DNA of 64,000 nucleotides, from the NCBI GenBank assembly GCA_041399155.1, contig JAWKTI010000005.1:248001-312000 (forward strand), written 5' to 3'. Below the pieces are notes generated by a model. It had not been told where the DNA came from, made no database searches, and saw only the letters and a list, made by a program, of their open reading frames with translations. Source of the stretch: Zavarzinella sp. (GTDB lineage: Bacteria; Planctomycetota; Planctomycetia; Gemmatales; Gemmataceae). Made by a program: the position numbers and the translations under genes. Shown here piece after piece: positions 53,701 to 60,768 of this stretch (positions are counted from its first letter, which is position 1; the number at the start of each line of letters is the position of its first letter).

Positions 53701-53839
53701 GCAGTGAGCCTGCACCTGCATTGTTGGTGTTCGTCACAACGAAATCGGCCGCCGAAAGGGAATTCCCAGCCAGAAATGTTGCGGCTAAAGTGACACACCG
53801 AATAATCGATCGACGCCACGGTGCAGGAATTGGAATCAT
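50717..53839 (-). CDS. Autotransporter with Gly-rich passenger
   Basis: This encodes 1040 residues. Residues 1-30 are a signal peptide (basic start, then LAATFLAGNSLSA). The first part has right-handed beta-helix marks (LRDAILAANGAGAG, NVGIHQLSVANGRA), and residues about 120-430 are dominated by Gly/Asn-Gly runs similar to PGRS tracts. A segment with GGELIINGSITSQVTINGG is typical of autotransporter-associated beta-strand repeats. The last 280 residues form an autotransporter beta-barrel (WFTPYGMYGD, GSVEYLGLDTTGA, FLGSRTIAH) ending in aromatic FTW, as expected for outer-membrane insertion. It should display the passenger on the surface. Confidence 0.92.
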   Translation of the reverse strand: MIPIPAPWRRSIIRCVTLAATFLAGNSLSAADFVVTNTNNAGAGSLRDAILAANGAGAGSHQILINTSGTINLSNALPGITNTVDIRGPGAGSLTVSGNNATRVFFVDAPNVNVGIHQLSVANGRATGGAGGTGGGGGGLGAGGGIFVNQGNLTLTGVNFLNNQAIGGAGGSSGFDAGGGGGLNGNGGAGQSGGGGGGGLNGNGGSGSGFSLEAAGGGGGGSTGNGADGTSMGGGGGGGTVGNGMVTTGGMNNGGNGGGFGNGTSGGPGGGGGGGAGQSFEGSVTGNGGNGGSQGGGGGAGLGGNGGNGGDLGGGGGGAPPGGPSRDQESVSGPGTPGGNGGFGGGGGASGIGNQNQTAPGGNGGFGGGGGGGGGSTLPGQPGAGGAGGEFGGNGGSGSPDDVATGGGGGGGSLGGAIFVRNGSTITMLDVTINGSALTPGLGGAGDFGAQNGMNGRASGIGIFLDQANLTFNQATSNFLNNEISGSGGVIHNGPGRTIFTAANNYTGPTIINGGELIINGSITSQVTINGGLLGGTGSTGGVTSNAGGIIAPGNSIGTLTINGTYTANAGSIYQVEINSAGASDLIRVNSNANLQGGLVQVLPEAGSYAAGTTYTIVSTTGGVTGQYSAVTDPNLSGLRAVLLYTPTDVLLQLRGGQLGSHCTTFNQTSVAGAFNRHQVFGPDATNVLQTLDSLQGPALCNALNQIAGDGYGSLFNAVVDRESMFLRMVATRLRTPLEILPTQNLIRGQMPEEGECNAVACEPVLKGWFTPYGMYGDVQNDGNAAAYNYNLTGFGFGLDYLFDPTAIVGLAGSVEYLGLDTTGANSRNAINSYHLGIYGRKSAGGSWVSGIGAVSFDEYRAHRSLQFGGINRIANSNFSGMTASGYAEAGTTVDMFSIPFQPYAALQYVHARRNGFQESGAGALNIISAADGADSLRSILGVRTVCDYSLGGYHFQPEFRVAWVHEFLNAGFGFTSMLVGLPGTTFPIQGVNQQRDFAQLGVGTAVKISDSLSLNWHYDLFLGSRTIAHSGIANFLFTW

Positions 53840-54094
53840 GATAGTTTTCTCAGATTTGTGTCCGAATATTTCATCCTTATCGCTTTTTCGATCGAATTGA
53901 GTTTAATCCGTGTTGTCGGTGCGACACGATGAGTCCGCAAAATGTGAATATCGTGCCTTTTGGGCAGTTTGGGGAAAATGGGAAAGCGCAGTGCCGGGTT
54001 CTTTTCCCACAATTCCAGCGGGGTGCCACTTCCCAAAATAGTTGGAATCTCTAAACAATCTGTTTGATTTTTAACCATTTGGGGAATAGATATC

Positions 54095-54199
54095 ATGGGT
54101 AATCCTGCAGGCATGCGCCGTAAGCAAAAAGAAAAGCGTCGTAAGAAACAAGATTTGCGCTTGGCTACCAAAGAAAAAGCAACTGAAAAGAAGAGCTAA
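54095..54199 (+). CDS. 34-residue very basic unknown protein
   Basis: Starts MGNPAGMRRKQKEKRRKK and ends with KEKATEKKS. GGGGAA lies about nine bases before the ATG and the frame is clean to TAA at 54197. About half the residues are Lys or Arg, which suggests nucleic-acid or ribosome association. It sits alone between divergent/convergent genes. No family is recognised, and the MGNPAG opening recalls other planctomycete starts only vaguely. It is too short for usual ORF cut-offs. Confidence 0.5.
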   Translation: MGNPAGMRRKQKEKRRKKQDLRLATKEKATEKKS

Positions 54200-54266
54200 G
54201 TGCAATTAGCAGACATGTCAGCTAATGATGTGTCAATTATTAATTTGCGTTTTTGACGAACTTAAC

Positions 54267-54986
54267 TTACCCATTCTGGGTGCTCTTCTGCCTGATCCGT
54301 GCGTCGGTATCTTCAATCACTTTGTGATAATATTTTAATCTTTCCTCTGCATCGTTCAGCACCCCACCAAATGCCCGGCTGGGATCCAGATACAAGCGCG
54401 GAATTGGAACTTCCACAATTTTCAGCTTCAAATAGCTGGCTTGCACCCACAGTTCCAGTGGCATGCCCCAACCCGTTTCGTGGATGCACATTCTTTCCAG
54501 TGCGGCAGTTCGGTACGCTTTGAACCCACAGAACGCATCGGTGATGCCCAACTGATACCGACGATTGAGCTCTTCGGTCACTAACTGATTGGTGCGTCTT
54601 CGATCCATCGGTGCAGACTGATCGCTGGCAAACTGTTCCAGATATCTACTGGCTGAAACGATATCGGCCTGTGTCAGTTCCATTGTCTGCTTGAGCAGCG
54701 GTATCCGTTCTGGTTCGTGTTGGCCATCACAGTCCATCGTAATCAGATATTCATACGATTGTTTTTTTGCATACCGAAACAACGTACACAGTGCAGCACC
54801 ATACCCACGATTTCTGGCATGCGTTACTCGTGCACATTGCGGAAATTCTTCGAGAATCTTACCAGTTTCGTCGGTCGAACCATCATTGACCACCACAACA
54901 GGCAGGTTGTGGGACAATGCCTGTTCGAGCACAGTTCGAATGTTTTTTGCTTCGTTGTAGATCGGAATACCGATTAACCATTTCAT
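54267..54986 (-). CDS. Family 2 glycosyltransferase (dolichyl-phosphate mannosyltransferase-like)
   Basis: This encodes 239 residues with ATG 54986; an earlier codon at 55010 is unlikely. GT-A fold marks are IPIYNEAKNIRTVLEQ, VVNDGSTDETGKIL, YLITMDCDGQHEPE (DxD-like metal site) and TDAFCGFKAYR. No membrane helix is seen, so it acts at the cytoplasmic side. It probably adds a sugar to a lipid carrier or glycan. It follows the family 4 glycosyltransferase gene by 81 bases on the same strand, so both may serve one surface glycan. Confidence 0.9.
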   Translation of the reverse strand: MKWLIGIPIYNEAKNIRTVLEQALSHNLPVVVVNDGSTDETGKILEEFPQCARVTHARNRGYGAALCTLFRYAKKQSYEYLITMDCDGQHEPERIPLLKQTMELTQADIVSASRYLEQFASDQSAPMDRRRTNQLVTEELNRRYQLGITDAFCGFKAYRTAALERMCIHETGWGMPLELWVQASYLKLKIVEVPIPRLYLDPSRAFGGVLNDAEERLKYYHKVIEDTDARIRQKSTQNG

Positions 54987-55067
54987 AAACGTACTCTCTG
55001 GGCAATACATACTATGCTAGTGGACGATGGCAAAGAGAATCCACATCAAAAAACAGCCCGTTTTTTC

Positions 55068-56336
55068 TTATTTGAGGGGTTTGGAAAAGTTTTTTCTGCC
55101 ATTTGCAATCACATCGTCCCAAATATCTCCCAGGCCAGCCGATAGTTGCCGCCAATCGTAACGCGTTTCTACCAGTTGCCTGCCAGCTATTGCCTGGGAC
55201 TGCAATTTCGCAGGATTGTTCACCGCACCAACAATTGCTTCTGCGAATGCCCTGGGGCACAACTGGCCACCCAATGTGGGCACCTGCGTGCAAAGGTGTT
55301 CGCTGACCTGCAGGCCTTCCGCACCGATATCGCTGGTGACCACCGGCACACCGTAAGCCATTGCTTCCAGAATTTTCAAGCGTGAGCCACCACCAATTCG
55401 AAGTGGCACCACCATCAGAGTGGCATTCCGGTAGTAAGGGTTCAGATCAGGCACGGTGCCGACCAAATCTATCCCCACGTGGGGAGGAATTTTCCTACAG
55501 AGCCAATCGGGCGGATGGCGACCTACAATTCGCAAAGTAATATCTGGCAATAGCTTACGTAAAATTGGCCAGACCGATACCACAAAATACACTACCGCAT
55601 CCTGATTCGGTCGCCAATCGAGCCCGCCGACAAAGAGAAGGGAAGGACTTTTGACATCTACGGGCATTTGAAACGGAATTGAGGTCGTATCCACACCATT
55701 ATCGATCACCACAGGCAGTGGACATTTTAATACCTGTTCGATGATTTGAGCATCCGCACTGCTGACAGCAACGGTGCTTGCTGCCGTGCGATATGCCCAA
55801 CGTTCAAATGTGGCGTAGCGTTGGGCCTGTAATTGAAAAATTTTCTGTTTGATTCTGCTTCGTTCCATTGCCGCAAGTCGTTGCCAGATCAGTAGTTCCA
55901 CATTGTGGGCATCGACAACGAATGGCACGGAAACCCCACGTAGATTCTGGGCATATGCCGACCATTCACAGTGGATCAGTGCCGGTGGATCTGTAGCACA
56001 GATTGTTGCAATGGCACGTTGCATTTCTGTGCTGCTGTGGCTGGCAACCGAATAGGGTAAGCGTGAAAAAAACAGATTTCTGAGAATATTGCCATAAAAT
56101 CCCAGCCCAGACTTTTCCGGTGGGGCATAATTTAATGAGTGTGCGTCAATTCCCAACCTTGCGAAATGTTGTCTGGCAGGTTCGATTTCAGCAGCAATCG
56201 GATTGCGATGAGCCAACCACGTAACGCGAAACCTCCCCACCAGATTGGTAATCAGGTGGTAGCTTCGCAGTCGCTTGCCGGAATTGAGTGGCCATGGCAA
56301 TTCTTCATCAATCACCAGGATATGAGGCTGACTCAT
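55068..56336 (-). CDS. Family 4 glycosyltransferase
   Basis: This encodes 422 residues. The GT-B fold shows an N-terminal part with LPWPLNSGKRLRSYHL and PFVVDAHNVE, and a C-terminal part with LLFVGGLDWRPNQDAV, GTVPDLNPYYRNATLMVVPLR and SRLKILEAMAYGVPVV, the family's E-x7-E donor-binding region. It resembles glycosyltransferases of exopolysaccharide or PEP-CTERM (EpsH1-like) gene sets. Upstream gene of a pair with the family 2 enzyme. Sugar donor unknown. Confidence 0.9.
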   Translation of the reverse strand: MSQPHILVIDEELPWPLNSGKRLRSYHLITNLVGRFRVTWLAHRNPIAAEIEPARQHFARLGIDAHSLNYAPPEKSGLGFYGNILRNLFFSRLPYSVASHSSTEMQRAIATICATDPPALIHCEWSAYAQNLRGVSVPFVVDAHNVELLIWQRLAAMERSRIKQKIFQLQAQRYATFERWAYRTAASTVAVSSADAQIIEQVLKCPLPVVIDNGVDTTSIPFQMPVDVKSPSLLFVGGLDWRPNQDAVVYFVVSVWPILRKLLPDITLRIVGRHPPDWLCRKIPPHVGIDLVGTVPDLNPYYRNATLMVVPLRIGGGSRLKILEAMAYGVPVVTSDIGAEGLQVSEHLCTQVPTLGGQLCPRAFAEAIVGAVNNPAKLQSQAIAGRQLVETRYDWRQLSAGLGDIWDDVIANGRKNFSKPLK

Positions 56337-56489
56337 TCAGTTATATAATCCATTAAATATATTCGATACTGGTTCTGTTAAGCCCACTCTGATTTTTTAT
56401 TTTACTGGCAGATAACTGAATATGTAAAATTCACTCGAGTTGACACATTATCCTTGATGATGTCCCAGCTAACAGGTAGGAGTCGTGCA

Positions 56490-56933
56490 ATGTGGAATCT
56501 TCGAGAGGAGATACTTTCTTCGAGTTTTAACAATCAAGTCGACGTAACTGAACTCGACACAACCGCTGTGGAATCACTTAGAGGCCAGATTCTGGCAAAG
56601 TTCGCTAGTGGGCTGAGTTCTTGGCCGGTTTGGATTTGGGAACATCTTCCTGACACAGCGATCTTGGTATTCGATGAGGGTTGGGGTATTATAGCCGAGT
56701 TTGCTTCAGATTCTCCCACCGTGCTTTTGCTTAATCCTCGCGACGAATCGGCAGGCTTCATGTTCCCAAGTGGTCAGTCAGCAAAAATTGTTCTTGCAGA
56801 TTGTATTGGATTCGAGGTTTATTTCACAGACACTGAGGTCACTTATCTCTTAATCCACAATCATCATGATCGTGTTATAGGCTGTGGGCAAGCCAAAGTA
56901 TGGATGGAGCAGTGTTTTCCCGAATTTTTGTGA
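56490..56933 (+). CDS. Immunity-like unknown protein
   Basis: This encodes 147 residues; ATG 56490 has GGTAGGAG seven bases before it. No domain is recognised with certainty. It has an alpha/beta character with WIWEHLPDTAILVFDEGWGIIAEF and a C-terminal YLLIHNHHDRVIGCGQAKVW, like small immunity proteins that guard against contact-delivered toxins. It starts an AT-rich islet of four short genes on one strand. Cytoplasmic, no signal. Confidence 0.6.
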   Translation: MWNLREEILSSSFNNQVDVTELDTTAVESLRGQILAKFASGLSSWPVWIWEHLPDTAILVFDEGWGIIAEFASDSPTVLLLNPRDESAGFMFPSGQSAKIVLADCIGFEVYFTDTEVTYLLIHNHHDRVIGCGQAKVWMEQCFPEFL

Positions 56934-56960
56934 ATCTAAGGCGATTATGCTAGGGTCAGC

Positions 56961-57095
56961 ATGGATATTGCACACTACGAGATATACTGGAAGTCAGGCA
57001 AGAAGTGGGAAACTGGCCCAGATGCGCCGCACATCGGATGGCAAACTGGCGGTAAGAGATCTTCGGGGGGAGGTAAGGTAAGATACGGTCCCTAA
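56961..57095 (+). CDS. 44-residue remnant resembling a toxin C-terminus
   Basis: The short frame reads MDIAHYEIYWKSGKKWETGP then PHIGWQTGGKRSSGGGKV and ends YGP. The charged, aromatic and Gly-rich pattern PHIGWQT-GKRS-GGGKVR resembles C-terminal tips of polymorphic toxins and is not like a membrane or enzyme segment. It has no clear ribosome site. It ends 18 bases before the next gene, which has features of an immunity protein. It may be a displaced toxin tip. Confidence 0.4.
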   Translation: MDIAHYEIYWKSGKKWETGPDAPHIGWQTGGKRSSGGGKVRYGP

Positions 57096-57113
57096 TTCAA
57101 AACATGGCTGCCA

Positions 57114-57950
57114 ATGATTGACCTTCCAGAAGATCTGCGAGACTTCCTGTCTCAAAGCGGCTCACTCGAATACGATACCGCAGAATCCTCGATTGGAGTC
57201 ATCAGATTGAAATCCCTGGACGATCTTGCCGAATCGGTGATTTCGACTCATCCTTGTTGTCAATCGATCATTGATGATCCCTATAAATCTTTTGACGGAA
57301 CATATCAGATCTCCGTTTGCAATTTGATAGCAGATTCCGATGATTATGATCCGAACGGTCTATTCTGCTGGATTCCTAAGCTTGCTACTTATGCAACCAT
57401 CGATACCGATCACGGAGATATCATCGTCTTTCCGTATGTTACTTGGCATGAAATCGTGAAAAACCCTCTCGAATACCTTGATGTCCAATGGAATTTGACC
57501 GATGTTGGGACGCGAGTTTTGCCATGGCTATTCTTTCCAATGTTGTTGAAGGACGGCAGACTTATTGACCCGTATCCAAAACACTGCAAAATCCATGATC
57601 TTGCGATTACAACTCAAACGAAGAAGCATCACCCTCTATTCGAGATCTTCCGTGACGCAGATGTTGACAGATGGCTCGAAGCTTCTCGCAAGTACTTCCC
57701 ACATGCAGGATTACCAGCATGCACATCGGAACTCTTATCTTGCATTGAATGCTTCGATCTTGAATTGCGCTGGGTAAACGAGATCGAAGAAACAACTCCA
57801 CCGCTCGATGCAAAAAAGAATTTGGGGGGATTCGTCAACTGCCCAAGGTGTGGTCTTTGGTTTTCGCCAAAAGATTCCGCAGTGTTTTCTGAACGAATAC
57901 ACTTAACTTGTGGTCAAAAAATTAACGTGTTAGAAGTCGGCACGAAGTAA
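57114..57950 (+). CDS. Immunity-like unknown protein with C-terminal zinc-ribbon-like end
   Basis: This encodes 278 residues. No strong ribosome site is seen before ATG 57114. The N-terminal two-thirds (DLPEDLRDFLSQSG, WIPKLATYATIDTDHGDI, VFPYVTWHEIVKN) recall SUKH/Imm-type immunity proteins, without a firm match. The last 45 residues contain VNCPRCGLWFSPK and a single later Cys in LTCGQ, like half of a zinc ribbon. Preceded by the toxin-tip-like frame and followed by the next gene at four bases, so likely an operon. Confidence 0.6.
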   Translation: MIDLPEDLRDFLSQSGSLEYDTAESSIGVIRLKSLDDLAESVISTHPCCQSIIDDPYKSFDGTYQISVCNLIADSDDYDPNGLFCWIPKLATYATIDTDHGDIIVFPYVTWHEIVKNPLEYLDVQWNLTDVGTRVLPWLFFPMLLKDGRLIDPYPKHCKIHDLAITTQTKKHHPLFEIFRDADVDRWLEASRKYFPHAGLPACTSELLSCIECFDLELRWVNEIEETTPPLDAKKNLGGFVNCPRCGLWFSPKDSAVFSERIHLTCGQKINVLEVGTK

Positions 57951-57953
57951 ACA

Positions 57954-58532
57954 ATGGTAAATGGCCACCGAAGAAGATACTGGAAAACTGACATTGGGGA
58001 ACAGGAGCATATGGAGCAATCATTTCGCCATTGGCTGATTGACAACAATGAAGGTGCAATTGACGACGCGTTCTTCAACGAGGAGTGTCTTCATTTCTTT
58101 GCTATCGACTGGAGGGAAGACGCCGTCGACATTGTGCAAGATTGCGCTGGTTGCCTAAACAAAGACAAAGTCCAAGGGGAATGGCAGAATGATAGATTTG
58201 TGATCATCCGTAATGGCATCGAGACATCAGTTCCCCTATTGAATGATGATGCTGATAGAGACATCACGATTCGCACTTTGAATAATGTCCTTTCGCCGGA
58301 CTACGAGATTCGCTTTTTAGTCTGTTCACATGGTAGCGATACTGCTGGATTCGCGGTGTTAAGTTCTTCAGAATGGCATACTTTAGAATCCGAACTGCCT
58401 GAAGTTGTCGACGCCAACTTCATTAAACTTTCAGCAATTCCGAATATTTTTTCAGAAATGACAGACGAACAACTGCCACCGGCAGCTCTCGCCCGTTTTC
58501 AACGAACTCTTGAACGCAATCAGAACGGATAA
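57954..58532 (+). CDS. Immunity-like unknown protein
   Basis: This encodes 192 residues from ATG 57954, three bases behind the previous stop; an alternative ATG at 58011 has AGGAG very close. No domain is recognised. The protein is acidic and has segments such as LHFFAIDWREDAVDIV and FLVCSHGSDTAGFAVL. Neighbour genes and AT-rich composition suggest the same toxin-defence-type islet. It converges on the membrane-protein operon at 58672. Confidence 0.6.
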   Translation: MVNGHRRRYWKTDIGEQEHMEQSFRHWLIDNNEGAIDDAFFNEECLHFFAIDWREDAVDIVQDCAGCLNKDKVQGEWQNDRFVIIRNGIETSVPLLNDDADRDITIRTLNNVLSPDYEIRFLVCSHGSDTAGFAVLSSSEWHTLESELPEVVDANFIKLSAIPNIFSEMTDEQLPPAALARFQRTLERNQNG

Positions 58533-58671
58533 ATTTCAAGGATTGTGATGAAAAATACCAGTTCCACAGGGTCCTGATAATTGAAGTGAACTTCGTTTGA
58601 AGTGGGTAATGAATTGACCGAAACAGTAAAAATTCGATCAATGACGATTGATGAAGACGATAATGGTCAAA

Positions 58672-58923
58672 TTACATACCCGGGGCGGGTGCAGGGGCCG
58701 GGGCGGGACCACCACCTGGTGTGGGGCGTTGCAGTGGGGTGGTCTGTTTGCCTAATTTTGCCCCTGGAACATCAATTGTAATTGGTTCTGGTGCTGTGCC
58801 CAGCTCTTTCACATCAAGAGCCATGAGGACAGTCGCTCCCACAAGTGCCAAAAATGATATCGCCAGCAAGCCGGTGTAGGCATCGTTGCGAGGTTTCGCA
58901 CTTGTTTCTTTAATTCTGGCCAT
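58672..58923 (-). CDS. Small single-pass membrane protein
   Basis: This encodes 83 residues. After a basic cytoplasmic start (MARIKETSAKPRND) comes one helix (YTGLLAISFLALVGATVLMAL) and then a Pro/Ala-rich tail ending in APAPAPAPGM. It lies 43 bases behind the coiled-coil gene at 58967 on the same strand and closes a four-gene operon. No family recognised. The layout suggests a periplasmic or membrane-bound partner of the preceding proteins. Confidence 0.75.
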   Translation of the reverse strand: MARIKETSAKPRNDAYTGLLAISFLALVGATVLMALDVKELGTAPEPITIDVPGAKLGKQTTPLQRPTPGGGPAPAPAPAPGM

Positions 58924-58966
58924 CGTCCCACTACTCCCAAGTAATGCAAATCGAGCTGAGATTCAA

Positions 58967-59851
58967 TTATCGACCTTTGGAAAATCCTGTGGTGACCGGA
59001 TCACCTTTCTGCAGGATGTAGCGGCTTCGTGCCGGAGAAAATTTACCCGCTGAGAACTTCGGTTCTACCTGGGTTAATGTTAATTCGCCAAGATACAGAT
59101 CGTCTCGATAGACAATCAGAACGTTACCGATGGACAAGCCAGAATCGGAACCAATCGAAACAACGGCAAGACCAGAGCTTGCAGTGCCCACCTCAACCAC
59201 TTTCCCACTGACATTCAGTGGTGCGGGTTTGGCAGGAGGATTCAGCACCGAAGAAGAGAGTGTGCCAGAAGCACCCCCCGCAAATACCGAACGGGTTTCC
59301 AGTTCGTTATAACGCTGTTGCAAATCACCTAATTCGCGGCTGACGTTTCCTAACTTGGATTTCAGGGTTTCTGCTTCCAGTTTCGCTTCCACGAAGAGTT
59401 TCTTTTCTGCGTTGGTTTTGATGATCTGGTTTGCCAATTCCTGCTGCAGTTTGAAATTATCCTTCGCCATCACATCGCGTTCTTCACGCAATTGCTTCAT
59501 TTCCGATTCAAACTTCTGCACCAGAGTGGTATCGGTAACTGAGGTCGCTTTGGCATCTGCAATTTCTTTATCTTTTGCAGCCAGTTGAGCCTGAAGTGCG
59601 GTAAATTGCTGTTTCAGAGTTTCCAGTTCAGTAGTTTTGCTGCTGTTGGTATCGGCAATTGCTTTCAGATCGTTGTCGTGGGCCGATTTTTCTTTCTTGT
59701 AGGCCACTTCAGCAGCTTCTGCCTTCACTTTCATGTCATCGTAAGCTGCTTTCCAGTTCGCACGGGTGGTGAGTACGTAGACAATCATTGCACCGGTCGC
59801 CACGCTAAGCAACATGATCATGAAAACGAGGATTTTCCCGAATACGGTCAT
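58967..59851 (-). CDS. Membrane-anchored coiled-coil protein with C-terminal beta domain
   Basis: This encodes 294 residues. Residues 1-30 hold one membrane helix (KILVFMIMLLSVATGAMIVYVL), followed by a heptad-rich coiled coil to about residue 195 (ETLKQQFTALQAQLAAKDKE). The C-terminal 95 residues form a beta-rich domain with VSIGSDSGLSIGNVLIVYRD and LYLGELTLTQV, a pattern of GS..G...G..L.V.R...YLG.L that is also seen in FlgT-like and related envelope proteins. Third gene of the operon. Function unknown. Confidence 0.8.
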   Translation of the reverse strand: MTVFGKILVFMIMLLSVATGAMIVYVLTTRANWKAAYDDMKVKAEAAEVAYKKEKSAHDNDLKAIADTNSSKTTELETLKQQFTALQAQLAAKDKEIADAKATSVTDTTLVQKFESEMKQLREERDVMAKDNFKLQQELANQIIKTNAEKKLFVEAKLEAETLKSKLGNVSRELGDLQQRYNELETRSVFAGGASGTLSSSVLNPPAKPAPLNVSGKVVEVGTASSGLAVVSIGSDSGLSIGNVLIVYRDDLYLGELTLTQVEPKFSAGKFSPARSRYILQKGDPVTTGFSKGR

Positions 59852-59990
59852 TTTACTTTCCTCCGACGCACGGATGCCACCAGCCGCTACGCTTGAATCC
59901 TAATAATTGTTTGAACTTCCCCAACTGTCACCAATAACGCAAGTTTGACTGCTGTCAACTGATTTTTTTCGGAAGTTAAGTGTAAGTTAC

Positions 59991-60743
59991 TCAACGCGAA
60001 CCATTGTTAGAAGAAGTTTTTAGTTGTTCCAACTCTGATTTGCGGTTGCTCATTGAATTAAACCGCTTAATCAGCAGAACCGATTCTGCACTACGGTTAG
60101 TTACGAAGGAAGCGATGTAGTCCGCCTCTGCAACTGCACTTTTCGCGATATCGTTCTGTTCATTGATCTGCAGTCGAAGCCCTTTCACAAATGGATCGAC
60201 TGTCCCCACGATTTCATCGTTGACGATTTTACGCTCCATCAGGTACTTCTGGTTCTGTACCTGTTCCATTTCAATCGATTCAAAGGTGGTGGCCAGTGCC
60301 TGGGTATACTGGGCAATACTTTGTCCATCCACACCTGCACGAAACTGGTAGGCAGGTCGTTGGGTGGTGGGGCGAATATCCAGATAACCGGTGGCATTAT
60401 CAAACACCATTTGTGCTGCGGGCGTTGCAGAAACCATGCCAGCAGTATTTCTGCCAGTGCGAATCGTGGAGATCATTTCCACATAAAAATCGCGACGGGG
60501 ATATTTTTCATTCCCTTCCAGATTCACAATCGTGGAATAATTCCGCGACCAGCGATACTGGGCAAGGTGGGCCGCCATCTGGTAGTTTTTGATGTCGGTT
60601 TCCGATTTCTGAATGATCCCCTTGGTTTCCGGAGTCGTGGAAGTCCATTGCACCCGCTGTGTGTACAGCATGGTGGCCCACAGCAGCAGGGTAATGCTGG
60701 CCATGGTGAAGAGCATTACGAATGTTTTGCCAATAAACGCCAT
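59991..60743 (-). CDS. Membrane-anchored helical protein
   Basis: This encodes 250 residues. One N-terminal helix (FVMLFTMASITLLLWATMLY) is followed by a long, mostly helical periplasmic part with a short strand segment in the middle (FYVEMISTIRTGRNT, MVFDNATGYLDIRP). The N-terminus MAFIGKTFVMLF resembles that of both neighbours in the operon. No family recognised. Second gene of four, 25 bases behind the 539-residue protein. Confidence 0.78.
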   Translation of the reverse strand: MAFIGKTFVMLFTMASITLLLWATMLYTQRVQWTSTTPETKGIIQKSETDIKNYQMAAHLAQYRWSRNYSTIVNLEGNEKYPRRDFYVEMISTIRTGRNTAGMVSATPAAQMVFDNATGYLDIRPTTQRPAYQFRAGVDGQSIAQYTQALATTFESIEMEQVQNQKYLMERKIVNDEIVGTVDPFVKGLRLQINEQNDIAKSAVAEADYIASFVTNRSAESVLLIKRFNSMSNRKSELEQLKTSSNNGSR

Positions 60744-60768
60744 GAGTGGTGCACCTTCACTGCTCTGT

